NCBI GenBank assembly: GCA_964574215.1
Contig: CAZNLR010000004.1
Span: 1 to 64,000 of the forward strand
DNA length: 64,000 nt
Source: GCA-2725625 sp964574215
GTDB lineage: Bacteria; Pseudomonadota; Alphaproteobacteria; Rhodospirillales; UBA2165
Reading direction: 5' to 3'
Part shown: in pieces, positions 1 to 8,714 of the stretch
How the letters are laid out: the number at the start of each line of letters is the position of its first letter
Numbering within the stretch: the stretch's first letter is position 1
Translations under genes and position numbers: made by a program
The notes under the pieces: generated by a model
What the model was told of the DNA's origin: nothing
Databases searched by the model: none
The model's input: only the letters and a program-made list of their open reading frames with translations

Positions 1-118
1 CATGGATTTGGGCACGTGTGGAGAACTTGGTGGTGTATTGGCGGCGGATATTATCGGCCATTACGGCGCCCGGCCCGAATCGGATTTGAAAGAGGTGATC
101 AAACCCGTAATCGGGTAA
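1..118 (+). CDS. PfkB-family sugar/nucleoside kinase, C-terminal end (partial)
   Basis: Only the last 38 codons are present, read in the frame that starts at base 2 and ending with TAA at 116-118. The visible tail contains GELGGVLAADIIGHYGARPE, which matches the C-terminal helix of PfkB/ribokinase-family kinases annotated as adenosine kinase in alphaproteobacteria (typical pattern: glycine-rich turn, then AAEVISHYGARPE). The catalytic GAGD motif lies off the left edge, so substrate cannot be judged. The gene is co-directional with the next glycosyltransferase, 28 bases away. Confidence 0.6.
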   Translation, partial: MDLGTCGELGGVLAADIIGHYGARPESDLKEVIKPVIG

Positions 119-146
119 ACCGCTAATTCTGCGGAACGGAACAAAC

Positions 147-1370
147 ATGGCGGAAGCTGCTCAAAGAGAAAAACTATCGACAAAAATAGCCGGCCATCGA
201 TTTGAGACGTCCTGGTTTTGGCGGGCTTTGCCGGCCGGTATGCGCCGCCGGTGGTGGCTTTTTCGCCTGTTTGATTTAATTGCCCGCCATTGGCCGGTCA
301 TCGGTCGTCGGAAAGGTTTGCTGGTGGTCCGCATGGACGGTATCGGCGACATGGTGCTGTTCCGCCGGGCCCTTGACGAATACGCGGAAGTATTCGGCGT
401 GGCCCGCGAGGATATAACCGTGCTCGGCTGCAAAAGCTGGGAATCGATAGCGGACATCGTGTTCGAAGGTTATCGGCTATTTATCATCGACGAGCACGCC
501 TTTGCCCGGCAGCCGTTCTACCGGTTCAAGATCAGCTTGCAGGTACGGCGTCTGGTGCCGACCATTACCATCTGCGATTCCTATTTTCGGCGCGCCATGA
601 TGGCCGATAGTCTGGTTTGGCTGGCGGCGGCGCCCAAAACCATCGTGTCCCTGCCCTTCATCAACGAGCCGACCCGGGCGGAGTTCACCTACTATATGAG
701 CCAGGTTGACGGCATCATCGATACCGGTCCCTATCCCAGCCACGAAATCAACCGCCATTACGACTTTTTGTCCGATTATGCAGGCCGCCAGATAATGCCC
801 GAACCGCCGGAGATCAAATGGCGGGACGAACCACCATCCGTTGCGGACGGCAAACCCTATGTGGTGTTGAACCCCGGCAGCAACGAATATGGCCGCCGCT
901 GGCCGTTCGCCAATTACCTGGAGGTCGCCGAGCGGGCCTTGGCGGAAGATCTCCGCGTGGTTCTGGTCGGCGGACCGGGCGAACACGCCGGCGATCACCG
1001 GGAAAAATTCGGCAATCATCCGGATGTAATCGATCTTGCCGGTAAGACCGGTCTGCCGGAACTGCTGGATATACTCAAACACGCCGCTTGTGTCTTCAGC
1101 AACGATACCGGCCCGGCTCATTTGTCCATTGCCCTCGGCGCCCCGACCGTTGTCGTCGTGGGTGGCGGCCATTTCGGAAGTTTCGTGCCATATCCCGAAA
1201 AAGTCCGGCCCGCCAACGCCCGGTTCGTGTTTGAGGAAATGCCGTGCTATCACTGTTTCTGGCGTTGCCACAAACGCGAATCGAAATTCCAAGTTTTTCC
1301 CTGTGTCAGCGCGGTCGGGGTGGACCGGGTGTGGAAAGAGGCGGGAACGTTGTTGGAGGTGAACTTGTAA
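147..1370 (+). CDS. Glycosyltransferase family 9 (heptosyltransferase-like)
   Basis: 407 residues. It probably transfers a sugar from a nucleotide donor during lipopolysaccharide or other surface-glycan assembly on the cytoplasmic face. The C-terminal donor-binding half carries LNPGSNEYGRRWP near residue 241 and SNDTGPAHLSIALGAPT near 318, both hallmarks of GT9. The C-terminus has four cysteines (C367-x2-C370-x3-C374-x11-C386), a layout also seen in WaaF-type GT9 proteins. The N-terminal 40 residues are basic and precede the usual GT9 start (GLLVVRMDGIGDMVLFRRAL). The stop codon overlaps the next gene's ATG by one base, indicating translational coupling. The acceptor and the exact sugar are not deducible. 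Confidence 0.85.
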   Translation: MAEAAQREKLSTKIAGHRFETSWFWRALPAGMRRRWWLFRLFDLIARHWPVIGRRKGLLVVRMDGIGDMVLFRRALDEYAEVFGVAREDITVLGCKSWESIADIVFEGYRLFIIDEHAFARQPFYRFKISLQVRRLVPTITICDSYFRRAMMADSLVWLAAAPKTIVSLPFINEPTRAEFTYYMSQVDGIIDTGPYPSHEINRHYDFLSDYAGRQIMPEPPEIKWRDEPPSVADGKPYVVLNPGSNEYGRRWPFANYLEVAERALAEDLRVVLVGGPGEHAGDHREKFGNHPDVIDLAGKTGLPELLDILKHAACVFSNDTGPAHLSIALGAPTVVVVGGGHFGSFVPYPEKVRPANARFVFEEMPCYHCFWRCHKRESKFQVFPCVSAVGVDRVWKEAGTLLEVNL

Positions 1371-2062
1371 TGAGCGATTTCTACGAAAATTATGACAAGT
1401 TCAAAACCTATTCGACTCCCGAGTTACAGGAAAAACACATCCGGCAATTTGATCGGGAGTTCTGGAATCCCGGGAATTGTACGCCAGATCACTCAGTGCT
1501 GGAAATTGGTTGCGGCACGGGCCAGTTCCTTCTCTATTTGCATAAAAAAGGGGTTAATAGTTTTGTCGGTATCGATGCGAACAAGAAACTGGCCAGCTAT
1601 ATACCCAAACAAGTTACAGATAATTTTAAACATGTCGATGTGGAGGAGTTTCTAAACTCTAGTGAGAACGGGCAGTCTTTTGATCGAATTATTATGTTCG
1701 ATGTTCTCGAACATTTCACTGCTGAAGAAGGATCAAATTTGTTGATTCGCCTAAAAAAAAGTCTCCGCCCCAACGGTCTCATTTTCCTTCGGTTACCCAA
1801 TTTGTCATCACCGTGGGGAGGCAACTATCAGTTCGGCGACTTAACCCACAAAGCTGCTTATACGCCGTCAAGTATTCGCCAACTCGCCCTAAGCAGCGGC
1901 TATGATTGTCTCAAATGCTTTGGTCAGGTTACCGGCAGCAAGAAGCGTCGGATATTGGACAAGTTTTATCATAAACTGCTCTCGGCCATATTGATGACGC
2001 CACCAGATATTTGGTCGGCCAACTTTCTGGCCATACTGCGTCCTTTAGAAACCGATATTTGA
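1370..2062 (+). CDS. Class I SAM-dependent methyltransferase
   Basis: 230 residues from ATG 1370, which overlaps the preceding TAA (TAATG) and has GGAGG about 9 bases upstream. The frame is open further upstream, but that part lies inside the glycosyltransferase gene. Motif I is VLEIGCGTG at residues 43-51. An acidic residue follows strand 2 (GIDANKKL), and IIMFDVLEHF is the motif IV region of Methyltransf_11/23 enzymes. It most likely methylates a glycan or glycolipid intermediate of this locus. From here to about 7.5 kb the DNA is clearly more AT-rich than the flanks, which suggests acquisition by transfer. Confidence 0.75.
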   Translation: MSDFYENYDKFKTYSTPELQEKHIRQFDREFWNPGNCTPDHSVLEIGCGTGQFLLYLHKKGVNSFVGIDANKKLASYIPKQVTDNFKHVDVEEFLNSSENGQSFDRIIMFDVLEHFTAEEGSNLLIRLKKSLRPNGLIFLRLPNLSSPWGGNYQFGDLTHKAAYTPSSIRQLALSSGYDCLKCFGQVTGSKKRRILDKFYHKLLSAILMTPPDIWSANFLAILRPLETDI

Positions 2063-2097
2063 AAACTAGAAATTAAATACAAACGGGCGTTAACAGC

Positions 2098-2976
2098 TTA
2101 TTTGTTCCGAATCTGTTTCGTAAGATTTTTTAAATACTGACCGTAGGAACTATCTGCATAATTATTTGCCAATTTCTGAAATTGTTCGAAATTGATAAAA
2201 TTCATCCGGTAAGCAACTTCTTCAATGCAGGCTATTTTCTGCCCCTGGCGCTGCTCCAGCGTACTTATGTACTGCGCGGCGAGAAGAAGTGATTCATGGG
2301 TACCGCTATCGAGCCAAGCGTAGCCGCGGCCTAACCACTCCACATTTACCGCCTCCCTTTCGAGGTAGTCTTTGATAATGTCCGTTATTTCCAACTCCCC
2401 TCTGGCCGACGGGCGTACTTTAGATGCGATATCAACAACGTTGTTGTCGAAAAAATACAATCCGGTTACCGCCCAGTTGGAAGGAGGATCAGTTGGTTTT
2501 TCGATAATATTCCTGATTTTGCCGCTATCATCCATGGCAATGACACCGTATCTATGGGCGTCCTGAACCTGATAGGCGAATATAGTTGCGCCCTTTTTTT
2601 GATTTGCCGCATGCTGCAACTGATTAGATAAGGTATGACCGTAAAAAATATTGTCACCCAATACCAGTGCACAAGAGTCTGACCCAATAAAATCTCGGCC
2701 GATAATAAATGCTTCCGCTAGACCGTTCGGCTGATCCTGAACAGCATAAGATATTTTTATACCAAGTTCTTCGCCATCGCCGAAAAGCTTTTCTATCATC
2801 GGCAGGGCATCTTTTGTCGAAATCATCAGTAATTCCGATATGCCCGCCAACATTAGGGTAGTCAAAGGGTAGTAAATCATAGGTTTGTCATAAACCGGCA
2901 ACAGCTGCTTATTCACAGCCTTGGTTACAGGATTCATTCGGCTACCGGCGCCCCCGGCGAGAACAATGCCCTTCAT
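2098..2976 (-). CDS. rfbA: Glucose-1-phosphate thymidylyltransferase
   Basis: 292 residues, the normal RfbA/RmlA length. It condenses glucose-1-phosphate with dTTP to dTDP-glucose, the first step of dTDP-deoxysugar synthesis. The nucleotide-binding loop LAGGAGSRMNPVTKAVNKQL is at residues 6-25, with DKPMIYYPL following. LVLGDNIFYG, IIEKPTDPPSN and GYAWLDSGTHESLL are all characteristic. The gene follows rfbB by 4 bases on the same strand, so the two are almost certainly co-transcribed. It converges on the methyltransferase gene with only 35 bases and no obvious terminator between them. Confidence 0.95.
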   Translation of the reverse strand: MKGIVLAGGAGSRMNPVTKAVNKQLLPVYDKPMIYYPLTTLMLAGISELLMISTKDALPMIEKLFGDGEELGIKISYAVQDQPNGLAEAFIIGRDFIGSDSCALVLGDNIFYGHTLSNQLQHAANQKKGATIFAYQVQDAHRYGVIAMDDSGKIRNIIEKPTDPPSNWAVTGLYFFDNNVVDIASKVRPSARGELEITDIIKDYLEREAVNVEWLGRGYAWLDSGTHESLLLAAQYISTLEQRQGQKIACIEEVAYRMNFINFEQFQKLANNYADSSYGQYLKNLTKQIRNK

Positions 2977-2980
2977 TACC

Positions 2981-4039
2981 TCAAACCCTCAAACCCAGGC
3001 GTTCGCCTTGGTACTTTCTGTTGCGTATTTTCTGCCACCAAGGCTTGTTTTCCAGATACCATTCAATTGTCCTGCGCAAGCCCTCTTCCAACGAGACCGT
3101 CGGCGCCCAGCCAATCTCATTATGCGTCGCACTGAAATCGATGGCGTACCGCAAATCGTGACCCGGTCTATCCGTCACAAAGGTAATGAGTTCTTCATAA
3201 GGCCCCATATCTGAATTAGGACATATATTGTCCATCAGTCGGCAGATGGATGTTACCAAGTCTATATTGCGTTGCTCGGCATTGCCGCCGACCAGATAGG
3301 TGCGCCCCTGTTCCCCTTTATCAAATATACTTAACAAAGCTTTCGCATGATCTTCGACAAAAAGCCAATCCCGGATATTTTCGCCATTACCGTATACTGG
3401 GATTGGATCTGCCGACAGGGCTTTGATAATGGTCAACGGAATTAACTTTTCAGGAAACTGGTAAGGACCGTAATTATTTGAACAATTGCTAATCACCACT
3501 GGTAATCCGTAGGTATGGTGCCATGCTTTAACCATATGATCTGCCGCTGCTTTGCTGGCAGAATAGGGGGAACGGGGGTCGTAGGGCGTTTCCGGTGAAA
3601 ACGCAGAATCGTCTGGATGCAAACTGCCAAAGACCTCGTCCGTCGACACGTGGTGAAACCGAAAACGACTCCGTCTTTCGGCGGAAAGGTTTTCAAAATA
3701 ATCCTGTGCCGCCATCAACAGCTGGTAGGTTCCGACAATATTTGTGGCAATGAAATCTTCCGGTTTGTCGATGGAGCGATCCACGTGGGATTCAGCGGCA
3801 AGGTGCATTATTCCGTCCGGCTGGTGGGCGTTCAACAGGCGAGCCAGGTTGACGCCGTCACATATGTCGACCTGTTCAAAAACATAGTTTGATTTGATGA
3901 GATCGTTGGGAATATTTTCGAGGTTCGAAGCGTAGGTTAATTTGTCTACATTGACGATCTGACCGCTCCGCGATGCCAGAAAATTCCTGACAACCGCCGA
4001 CCCGATAAAACCCGCACCGCCTGTAACCAACAATTTCAT
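2981..4039 (-). CDS. rfbB: dTDP-glucose 4,6-dehydratase
   Basis: 352 residues, an extended short-chain dehydrogenase. It converts dTDP-glucose to dTDP-4-keto-6-deoxyglucose. The NAD-binding loop is TGGAGFIGS at residues 6-14. STDEVFG supplies the Asp-Glu pair that dehydrates C5/C6, and SPYSASKAAAD supplies the YxxxK catalytic pair. HVDRSIDKPEDFI and RDWLFVEDHAKAL are further family signatures. Neighbours rfbA (4 bases) and the epimerase upstream (131-base gap) place it in a deoxysugar operon. rfbC and rfbD, normally adjacent for rhamnose, are absent. Confidence 0.95.
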   Translation of the reverse strand: MKLLVTGGAGFIGSAVVRNFLASRSGQIVNVDKLTYASNLENIPNDLIKSNYVFEQVDICDGVNLARLLNAHQPDGIMHLAAESHVDRSIDKPEDFIATNIVGTYQLLMAAQDYFENLSAERRSRFRFHHVSTDEVFGSLHPDDSAFSPETPYDPRSPYSASKAAADHMVKAWHHTYGLPVVISNCSNNYGPYQFPEKLIPLTIIKALSADPIPVYGNGENIRDWLFVEDHAKALLSIFDKGEQGRTYLVGGNAEQRNIDLVTSICRLMDNICPNSDMGPYEELITFVTDRPGHDLRYAIDFSATHNEIGWAPTVSLEEGLRRTIEWYLENKPWWQKIRNRKYQGERLGLRV

Positions 4040-4170
4040 ATAGGTAAATCTCGTTCTATTCGTTATTCGAATAATCTACTTAACTGGGGAAGTATGTTTG
4101 GTCGAATTTTTATACGCCGCCTAACATGGTTTCCCAACCAAACAATACATTTGAATATTAGGTTTCAGCA

Positions 4171-5088
4171 TCAATGCCCATCGTATTCTTCAATAAACTT
4201 CTTAACGCCTTCGACCAATTTTGTTCTTGCGCGCCATTCAGGTAAAATAGGTCCATTCCACAAATTTTCCACTATCGGCGACTGTGCGGGGTAGGCCCCC
4301 CAGTCCAATGAGATCGACCTTTTTCCCAACTCAATAAATGTATTGATCAGTTCATTGAGCTTTACGTCATTACCGGACGCGACCGAATAGTAAAAATTTT
4401 TCAAATTAAATTCTTCTGAACAGACGTGATTGGCGGCAATTTCAAACGCACTGCAAAGGTCATCAATATACAACATATCAATTGGTAGATTCTCGGCGGG
4501 CAGCGGAAGTTTGGTGCCCGTGTTTTGAGCTTTTCGAATTGCAGCCATCAAACGGGGGCGCCAATCAAGCGGTCCATATGTATCAAAGATCACGAGGCAT
4601 ATCGCCCGAAAATCATAAGCGTCTTGATAATAACCAACGATATCCCCAAATGCCTGTTTCGCAGCTGCGTACAAATTGATCGGCCGGCATTCTTCACTGT
4701 TGTAAAATTGAAAATAGCTGCCGGCAGTCACAAATTTTTTGATGTTTGCGGAGCGCATAGCGTCGAGCAGTTGTACACCGAACAGAATGTTGTCATTTAC
4801 CAATTGCTCAACCTCGGACATCGAATGATCGCGCACATAGTATCCGGCCAAATGAATGATTAGATCTGGATCGGAGTCTTTTAATTGAGCGGCTAAAGAT
4901 TCAACACCGCCGCCATTGTGGTTGAATTCATGAACGTGAATTACCGGATTCACTCCGAAAACTGTGAATCGAGACAGGTCTGTCGTTGGCCGCACGACAA
5001 CGTGAACATCTACCCCAATTTTTTCCAAATGGGATACAAGGCTAATACCAACAAAACTCGTTGCTCCGGTTATAAGCACCCTACGCAC
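4171..5088 (-). CDS. NAD-dependent epimerase/dehydratase family protein
   Basis: 305 residues, an extended SDR. It begins MRRVLITGATSFVG, so the dinucleotide loop is GxxSxxG: the usual middle glycine is a serine, a tolerated variant. LYAAAKQAFG supplies the YxxxK pair near residue 140, and FVTAGSYFQF the upstream serine region. The sequence resembles sugar 4-ketoreductases/epimerases of the CDP-abequose or dTDP-6-deoxyhexose type (IDMLYIDDLCSAFEIA). By position it probably reduces or epimerises the 4-keto-6-deoxy sugar made by RfbB, before or after C-methylation. The substrate is inferred from neighbours only. Local DNA is AT-rich: 4381-4440 has 21 G/C in 60. Confidence 0.75.
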   Translation of the reverse strand: MRRVLITGATSFVGISLVSHLEKIGVDVHVVVRPTTDLSRFTVFGVNPVIHVHEFNHNGGGVESLAAQLKDSDPDLIIHLAGYYVRDHSMSEVEQLVNDNILFGVQLLDAMRSANIKKFVTAGSYFQFYNSEECRPINLYAAAKQAFGDIVGYYQDAYDFRAICLVIFDTYGPLDWRPRLMAAIRKAQNTGTKLPLPAENLPIDMLYIDDLCSAFEIAANHVCSEEFNLKNFYYSVASGNDVKLNELINTFIELGKRSISLDWGAYPAQSPIVENLWNGPILPEWRARTKLVEGVKKFIEEYDGH

Positions 5089-5119
5089 TTGTCAGCACCT
5101 TTGTCTCATCTTCAAACTG

Positions 5120-6346
5120 CTAATGAATTTGTAATCTCGGGATGCACGTAACAAATTGGCAACCCCAGTCACGAGCGTATTCAAGTTTTTTGAGGATTTC
5201 CGTCTTAAAGTTCCATGGTAAAATAATGATGTAATCTGGATTGACGTCTCTTATTATTGTTTCTGATACGATTGGTATATGACTTTGCGGTAGATATTTG
5301 CCCTGTTTCGCAGGCGTGTCATCCACCACAAAATCGATTTGATCAGCCGTCACACCGCAAGTATTCAAAAAAGTATTGCCTTTGGCAGCGGCCCCGAAGG
5401 CTGCAACAATTTTACCGGATTGGCGTTGATCCGAAAGAAATTCATTAAATTTTCGGCAGATGTCGTCTACTTTTTTTTGTAAACCCAAATATCCACCTAT
5501 TTGATCGAGACCCGCCGTCCGTTCTTTCTCCTGCATCCGGTTGACTGCCGTTGATATCTTGGCCTTTGATTCTTCCGTTTTTTTACCGAATATTCGAAGA
5601 GATCCGCCATGAGTAGGCAGTTCCTCGACGTCGAACAAAGTTAACCCATGTTCTGCGAAAATATTCTTAACCGTATGGAATGAAAAGTAGGAAAAATGCT
5701 CGTCATAGATCGTGTCGAACTGAATATCCTCGATTAATTTCATAACATGGGGAAATTCCATTGTGACGACGCCTTGGGGCTTTAAAAGAACGCTAATTCC
5801 ACGAACAAAATCGTTAATTTCCGGCACGTGGGCCAAGACGTTGTTGCCGACCAAAAGATCCGCCGCTTTTTTTTCCAGAACCAGCTTGTCGGCCAAACTC
5901 TCGTTAAAAAAATCAACAACCGTATCCACACCGCGTAACTGAGCATCTTGTGCCGCTTGCGCTGCCGGATCAATACCGAGACAGGGTATACCTCGATTAA
6001 CGAGATGCTGAAGTAAGTATCCGTCATTTGATGCGATTTCGACAACAAAACTATTCCGCCCCAATCCAAACCGATCCACCGCCATGTCGACATATCGTCG
6101 GGCGTGCTCAACCCAACTGGATGCGTAGGCCGAATAATAGGCGTAGTCTGCAGTGAATATATCCGAGGCCGATTTCTCCTCCGCCAACTGTACCAGCAGA
6201 CAAGTATTGCAGACAAATGTCGTTAGAGGTGATTTACCTTCCGGTTGGTCCAATTTATCCGGCGATACAAATCTGTTCGCCGATGCTTGAGAACTTAACT
6301 CAATGAATTTCGTCTCAAGAGTTTCGCCGCAAAATCTACAGACCAT
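5120..6346 (-). CDS. dTDP-sugar C-methyltransferase (zinc-binding, TylC3/NovU type)
   Basis: 408 residues with the three-part build of NDP-hexose C-methyltransferases. The N-terminal zinc-binding domain has C3-x2-C6 and C46-x2-C49. The central SAM domain has VVEIASNDGY (about 101-110) and the conserved YDEHFSYFSF stretch. The C-terminal domain (AAFGAAAKGNTFLN, then FVVDDTPAKQGKYLP) matches the C-methyltransferase C-terminal family. Such enzymes methylate a ring carbon (often C3) of a 4-keto-6-deoxy sugar nucleotide, the product of RfbB next door. It is the first gene of the minus-strand block, so the AT-rich 6347-6623 gap probably holds the promoter. The exact carbon methylated is unknown. 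Confidence 0.85.
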   Translation of the reverse strand: MVCRFCGETLETKFIELSSQASANRFVSPDKLDQPEGKSPLTTFVCNTCLLVQLAEEKSASDIFTADYAYYSAYASSWVEHARRYVDMAVDRFGLGRNSFVVEIASNDGYLLQHLVNRGIPCLGIDPAAQAAQDAQLRGVDTVVDFFNESLADKLVLEKKAADLLVGNNVLAHVPEINDFVRGISVLLKPQGVVTMEFPHVMKLIEDIQFDTIYDEHFSYFSFHTVKNIFAEHGLTLFDVEELPTHGGSLRIFGKKTEESKAKISTAVNRMQEKERTAGLDQIGGYLGLQKKVDDICRKFNEFLSDQRQSGKIVAAFGAAAKGNTFLNTCGVTADQIDFVVDDTPAKQGKYLPQSHIPIVSETIIRDVNPDYIIILPWNFKTEILKKLEYARDWGCQFVTCIPRLQIH

Positions 6347-6623
6347 AGATATCCTAATTTTTAATTAGTTGATTGGCTAAATGTCAATTTGAGAAGACTC
6401 AGCTAGATGGATTCAGAGACTATTCAAATTAAATCCGACGTCAACCAAATTGGTAATTTCATCAAGGAAAACAATGAAATTTAAGTGTTTTTGGTAGCGA
6501 GAATAGAGAGTAAAAGAAAAGCGAGGGAGACAATAATCAATGTTTCAAATTCAAATTAATTTTTCACTTCGATGGAATGACGATTTCAATCGAATCTTAG
6601 AGTTTAATTAAATTAGATGTTTA
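6347..6623. other. AT-rich divergent intergenic region
   Basis: 277 bases between the divergently read C-methyltransferase (minus) and GT2 glycosyltransferase (plus). It is strikingly AT-rich for this genome: 6541-6600 holds 17 G/C in 60. No credible open frame, RNA or clear repeat is visible. It most likely carries back-to-back promoters of the sugar genes. Its composition matches the AT-rich genes around it and suggests the block arrived together. Confidence 0.5.
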
Positions 6624-7496
6624 ATGACCTATTTGGATGAAATAACCGCCCTGACCGTCGGCTACAATTCGCAAGCGGTTCTACCAACCAGTTTGGCACC
6701 AATTTACGGCCACATGAAAATTGTTGTCGTTGACAATGCCAGCGCAGACGGTTCTGTCTCCATGCTGGAGAAAGATTTTTCTGACGTCACCATCGTTAAG
6801 AATGATAAGAATTTAGGATATGGAGCTGGCTTTAACTCCGGACTAGCAAAAATTAAAACGAAATATCTTTTAGCGTTTAGCCCCGACAGTGTTTTTACCT
6901 TGAATCAACTCAGGCAATTACATCAATTTGCAGAATTGTATGACAATGCGGCGATGACGAGCCCCAGTTTGGATGTTCCCAATCATGGGAAGGAAATTTG
7001 GGTGATGGGTCCGGGTGAAATGAACCACCGGCGGGCTTCATTCCTCGCGGACGGACCTTTTTGTAGCTGGTTTTCATCAGGCGCTGTCTGCATTTACCGA
7101 ACCGATATGCTCAATGCCATTGGCGGATTTGACGAAAACATTTTTTTATATAACGAAGATTTGGATTTGTGCATTCGATTAACCAGAGCCGGATACAGTA
7201 TCATCAATGTGCCCAATATTGTCGCCACACACCTGAACTCCGGATCTGCACCCCCTTCAGCCAAGCTGCACTGGCGTAAAGACTGGAATTTCGCGTGGGG
7301 ACGTCTTTATGTAACCAATAAGTTTTCTGGGAAACCAACCATGCTAAGGTTGGCCTTGAGAATTATTATCCTGAGAAGCTTAAAATCGATGTTTTACGCA
7401 GTTACCTTCGATAAAAAAAGATTTATAAGAGATTTTTCAACAACATTAGGCGCTTTGGCTTTTTTACTTAACAAACGGCCTAATCCAAAATCTTAG
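6624..7496 (+). CDS. Glycosyltransferase family 2
   Basis: 290 residues, GT-A fold. ALTVGYNS begins the donor-binding sheet, VVVDNASADGS is the signature of rhamnosyl-type GT2 enzymes, and NLGYGAGFNSG binds the nucleotide sugar. FSPDSVF sits where the metal-binding DxD/NPD motif normally lies. GGFDENIFLYNEDLDLC holds the ED acceptor-site motif near residue 170. The family moves deoxysugars onto lipid-linked glycans, so it may transfer the modified deoxysugar made by the adjacent minus-strand genes. That link is inference. Base composition is AT-rich like those genes. Confidence 0.82.
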   Translation: MTYLDEITALTVGYNSQAVLPTSLAPIYGHMKIVVVDNASADGSVSMLEKDFSDVTIVKNDKNLGYGAGFNSGLAKIKTKYLLAFSPDSVFTLNQLRQLHQFAELYDNAAMTSPSLDVPNHGKEIWVMGPGEMNHRRASFLADGPFCSWFSSGAVCIYRTDMLNAIGGFDENIFLYNEDLDLCIRLTRAGYSIINVPNIVATHLNSGSAPPSAKLHWRKDWNFAWGRLYVTNKFSGKPTMLRLALRIIILRSLKSMFYAVTFDKKRFIRDFSTTLGALAFLLNKRPNPKS

Positions 7497-7577
7497 CAAT
7501 CAAAAAATTGTTAGGTTTTATCATTTCCATATCTATCAATCCGAAAATTAACGATACATAGGTTTAACGCCTTATTC

Positions 7578-8714
7578 ATGAACGCCAAGTTTTTATCTAC
7601 TATTAGACTGACTAGGCCAGCGACCCGTCGCTCTTTGCCGGCCCAAGGTCTTCTGTTTGTCGCATCGGGCGGATTGGGTGACGCTGTGCTGTTGGCGCAA
7701 GTTTTCGGGCGCTTCCGGAAATTGGCGGAGAACGGGGAAAAGATAACAATACTGATGCGAAATGATGCCGCAAAAATGGCTTTTTTGTTCGGCGACGACA
7801 TTGAAATCAAAGCAGTGGATTACGGCAAACTCAGAAAATCACGAAAATATCGGAATACAATCTGCAAAGACCTATATGAATCCAATTACCGGCAGGTAAT
7901 CAGCCTCGATTATTTGCGTCATCCGAAGCTGGATGAAGTGTTGGTCACGGCTTGTTCCGCTTCGGAAACGATCGCCATGGAGCCCCGTTCCTGGGCAAAA
8001 TATGACCGGCTTTTGGTCGAAAATAGAAACATGTATAGTCGGTTATTTGACAGTGGGCCGGTTCATTTGGACAAGGTGGTTCGCTGGGCACGGTTTGCCG
8101 ATTGGCTGACCGGGTCGGTGGAACCACCGTCCAAGTTGGGCCTGCCCGAGGAAGTAAAGCCAGCGCCAGCATCCTTGCCGCGGCCGGCCATTGTTTTTGT
8201 CCCTTTTTCCGCCGTAAAGGAAAAACAAAGCCCCCCGGCGTTGTTTGAGCAAATCATCGATATGGTGCAGAGCGAATCGGCGGACTCGATCGGATATGAT
8301 TTCGTCGTCGCGGGCGCGCCCGGCGACCTTTCGAACAATCCGCCGTTTCAGACCATACTGGAACGCAACGACGTCTATTACGACGATTCCAATTTCGAGG
8401 CAATGGCGCCTGTCCTTAGAGCCGCCGATCTGGTGGTCTCGGTGGATACCGCCACCATGCATCTGGCCGTGGCGCTGGGGACGCCCACCCTTTGTCTGGC
8501 CAGCGCCGCCTATGTCAACGAGATCGTTCCCTATGCGCCGGAGATCACGCCGGATAATGCTCATTTCATTTTCGAAAATATGGATTGCGCCGGTTGCCTG
8601 GGAGATTGCCGCCTGCCGCCGGAAAACGGCATGTATCCCTGCGTCGCCCGCCTGGATTTGCTCATGGTTCTGGCCAGGGTCAAGGCCCTTTTGCCTGGGA
8701 ATCCGCAATCGTGA
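7578..8714 (+). CDS. Glycosyltransferase family 9
   Basis: 378 residues. GLLFVASGGLGDAVLLAQVF (from about residue 22) is the GT9 N-terminal strand with its catalytic-region aspartate. VSVDTATMHLAVALGTPTL near residue 288 is the donor-site motif. As in the first GT9 gene there is a C-terminal cysteine set, here C337-x2-C340-x3-C344-x10-C355, so the two may be ancient paralogues. It ends in a GTGA overlap with the permease gene. The first third is AT-rich and the rest returns to genome-like GC. Likely role: a step in LPS or capsule oligosaccharide assembly. Confidence 0.8.
   Translation: MNAKFLSTIRLTRPATRRSLPAQGLLFVASGGLGDAVLLAQVFGRFRKLAENGEKITILMRNDAAKMAFLFGDDIEIKAVDYGKLRKSRKYRNTICKDLYESNYRQVISLDYLRHPKLDEVLVTACSASETIAMEPRSWAKYDRLLVENRNMYSRLFDSGPVHLDKVVRWARFADWLTGSVEPPSKLGLPEEVKPAPASLPRPAIVFVPFSAVKEKQSPPALFEQIIDMVQSESADSIGYDFVVAGAPGDLSNNPPFQTILERNDVYYDDSNFEAMAPVLRAADLVVSVDTATMHLAVALGTPTLCLASAAYVNEIVPYAPEITPDNAHFIFENMDCAGCLGDCRLPPENGMYPCVARLDLLMVLARVKALLPGNPQS

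Noticed and set aside
1244..1369. Upstream extension of the methyltransferase frame
   Set aside because: It lies inside the glycosyltransferase gene; ATG 1370 has a good ribosome-binding site and the TAATG coupling.
2098..4039. A dTDP-rhamnose operon
   Set aside because: Only rfbA and rfbB are here; rfbC (epimerase) and rfbD (reductase) are not in the window, and a C-methyltransferase is instead.
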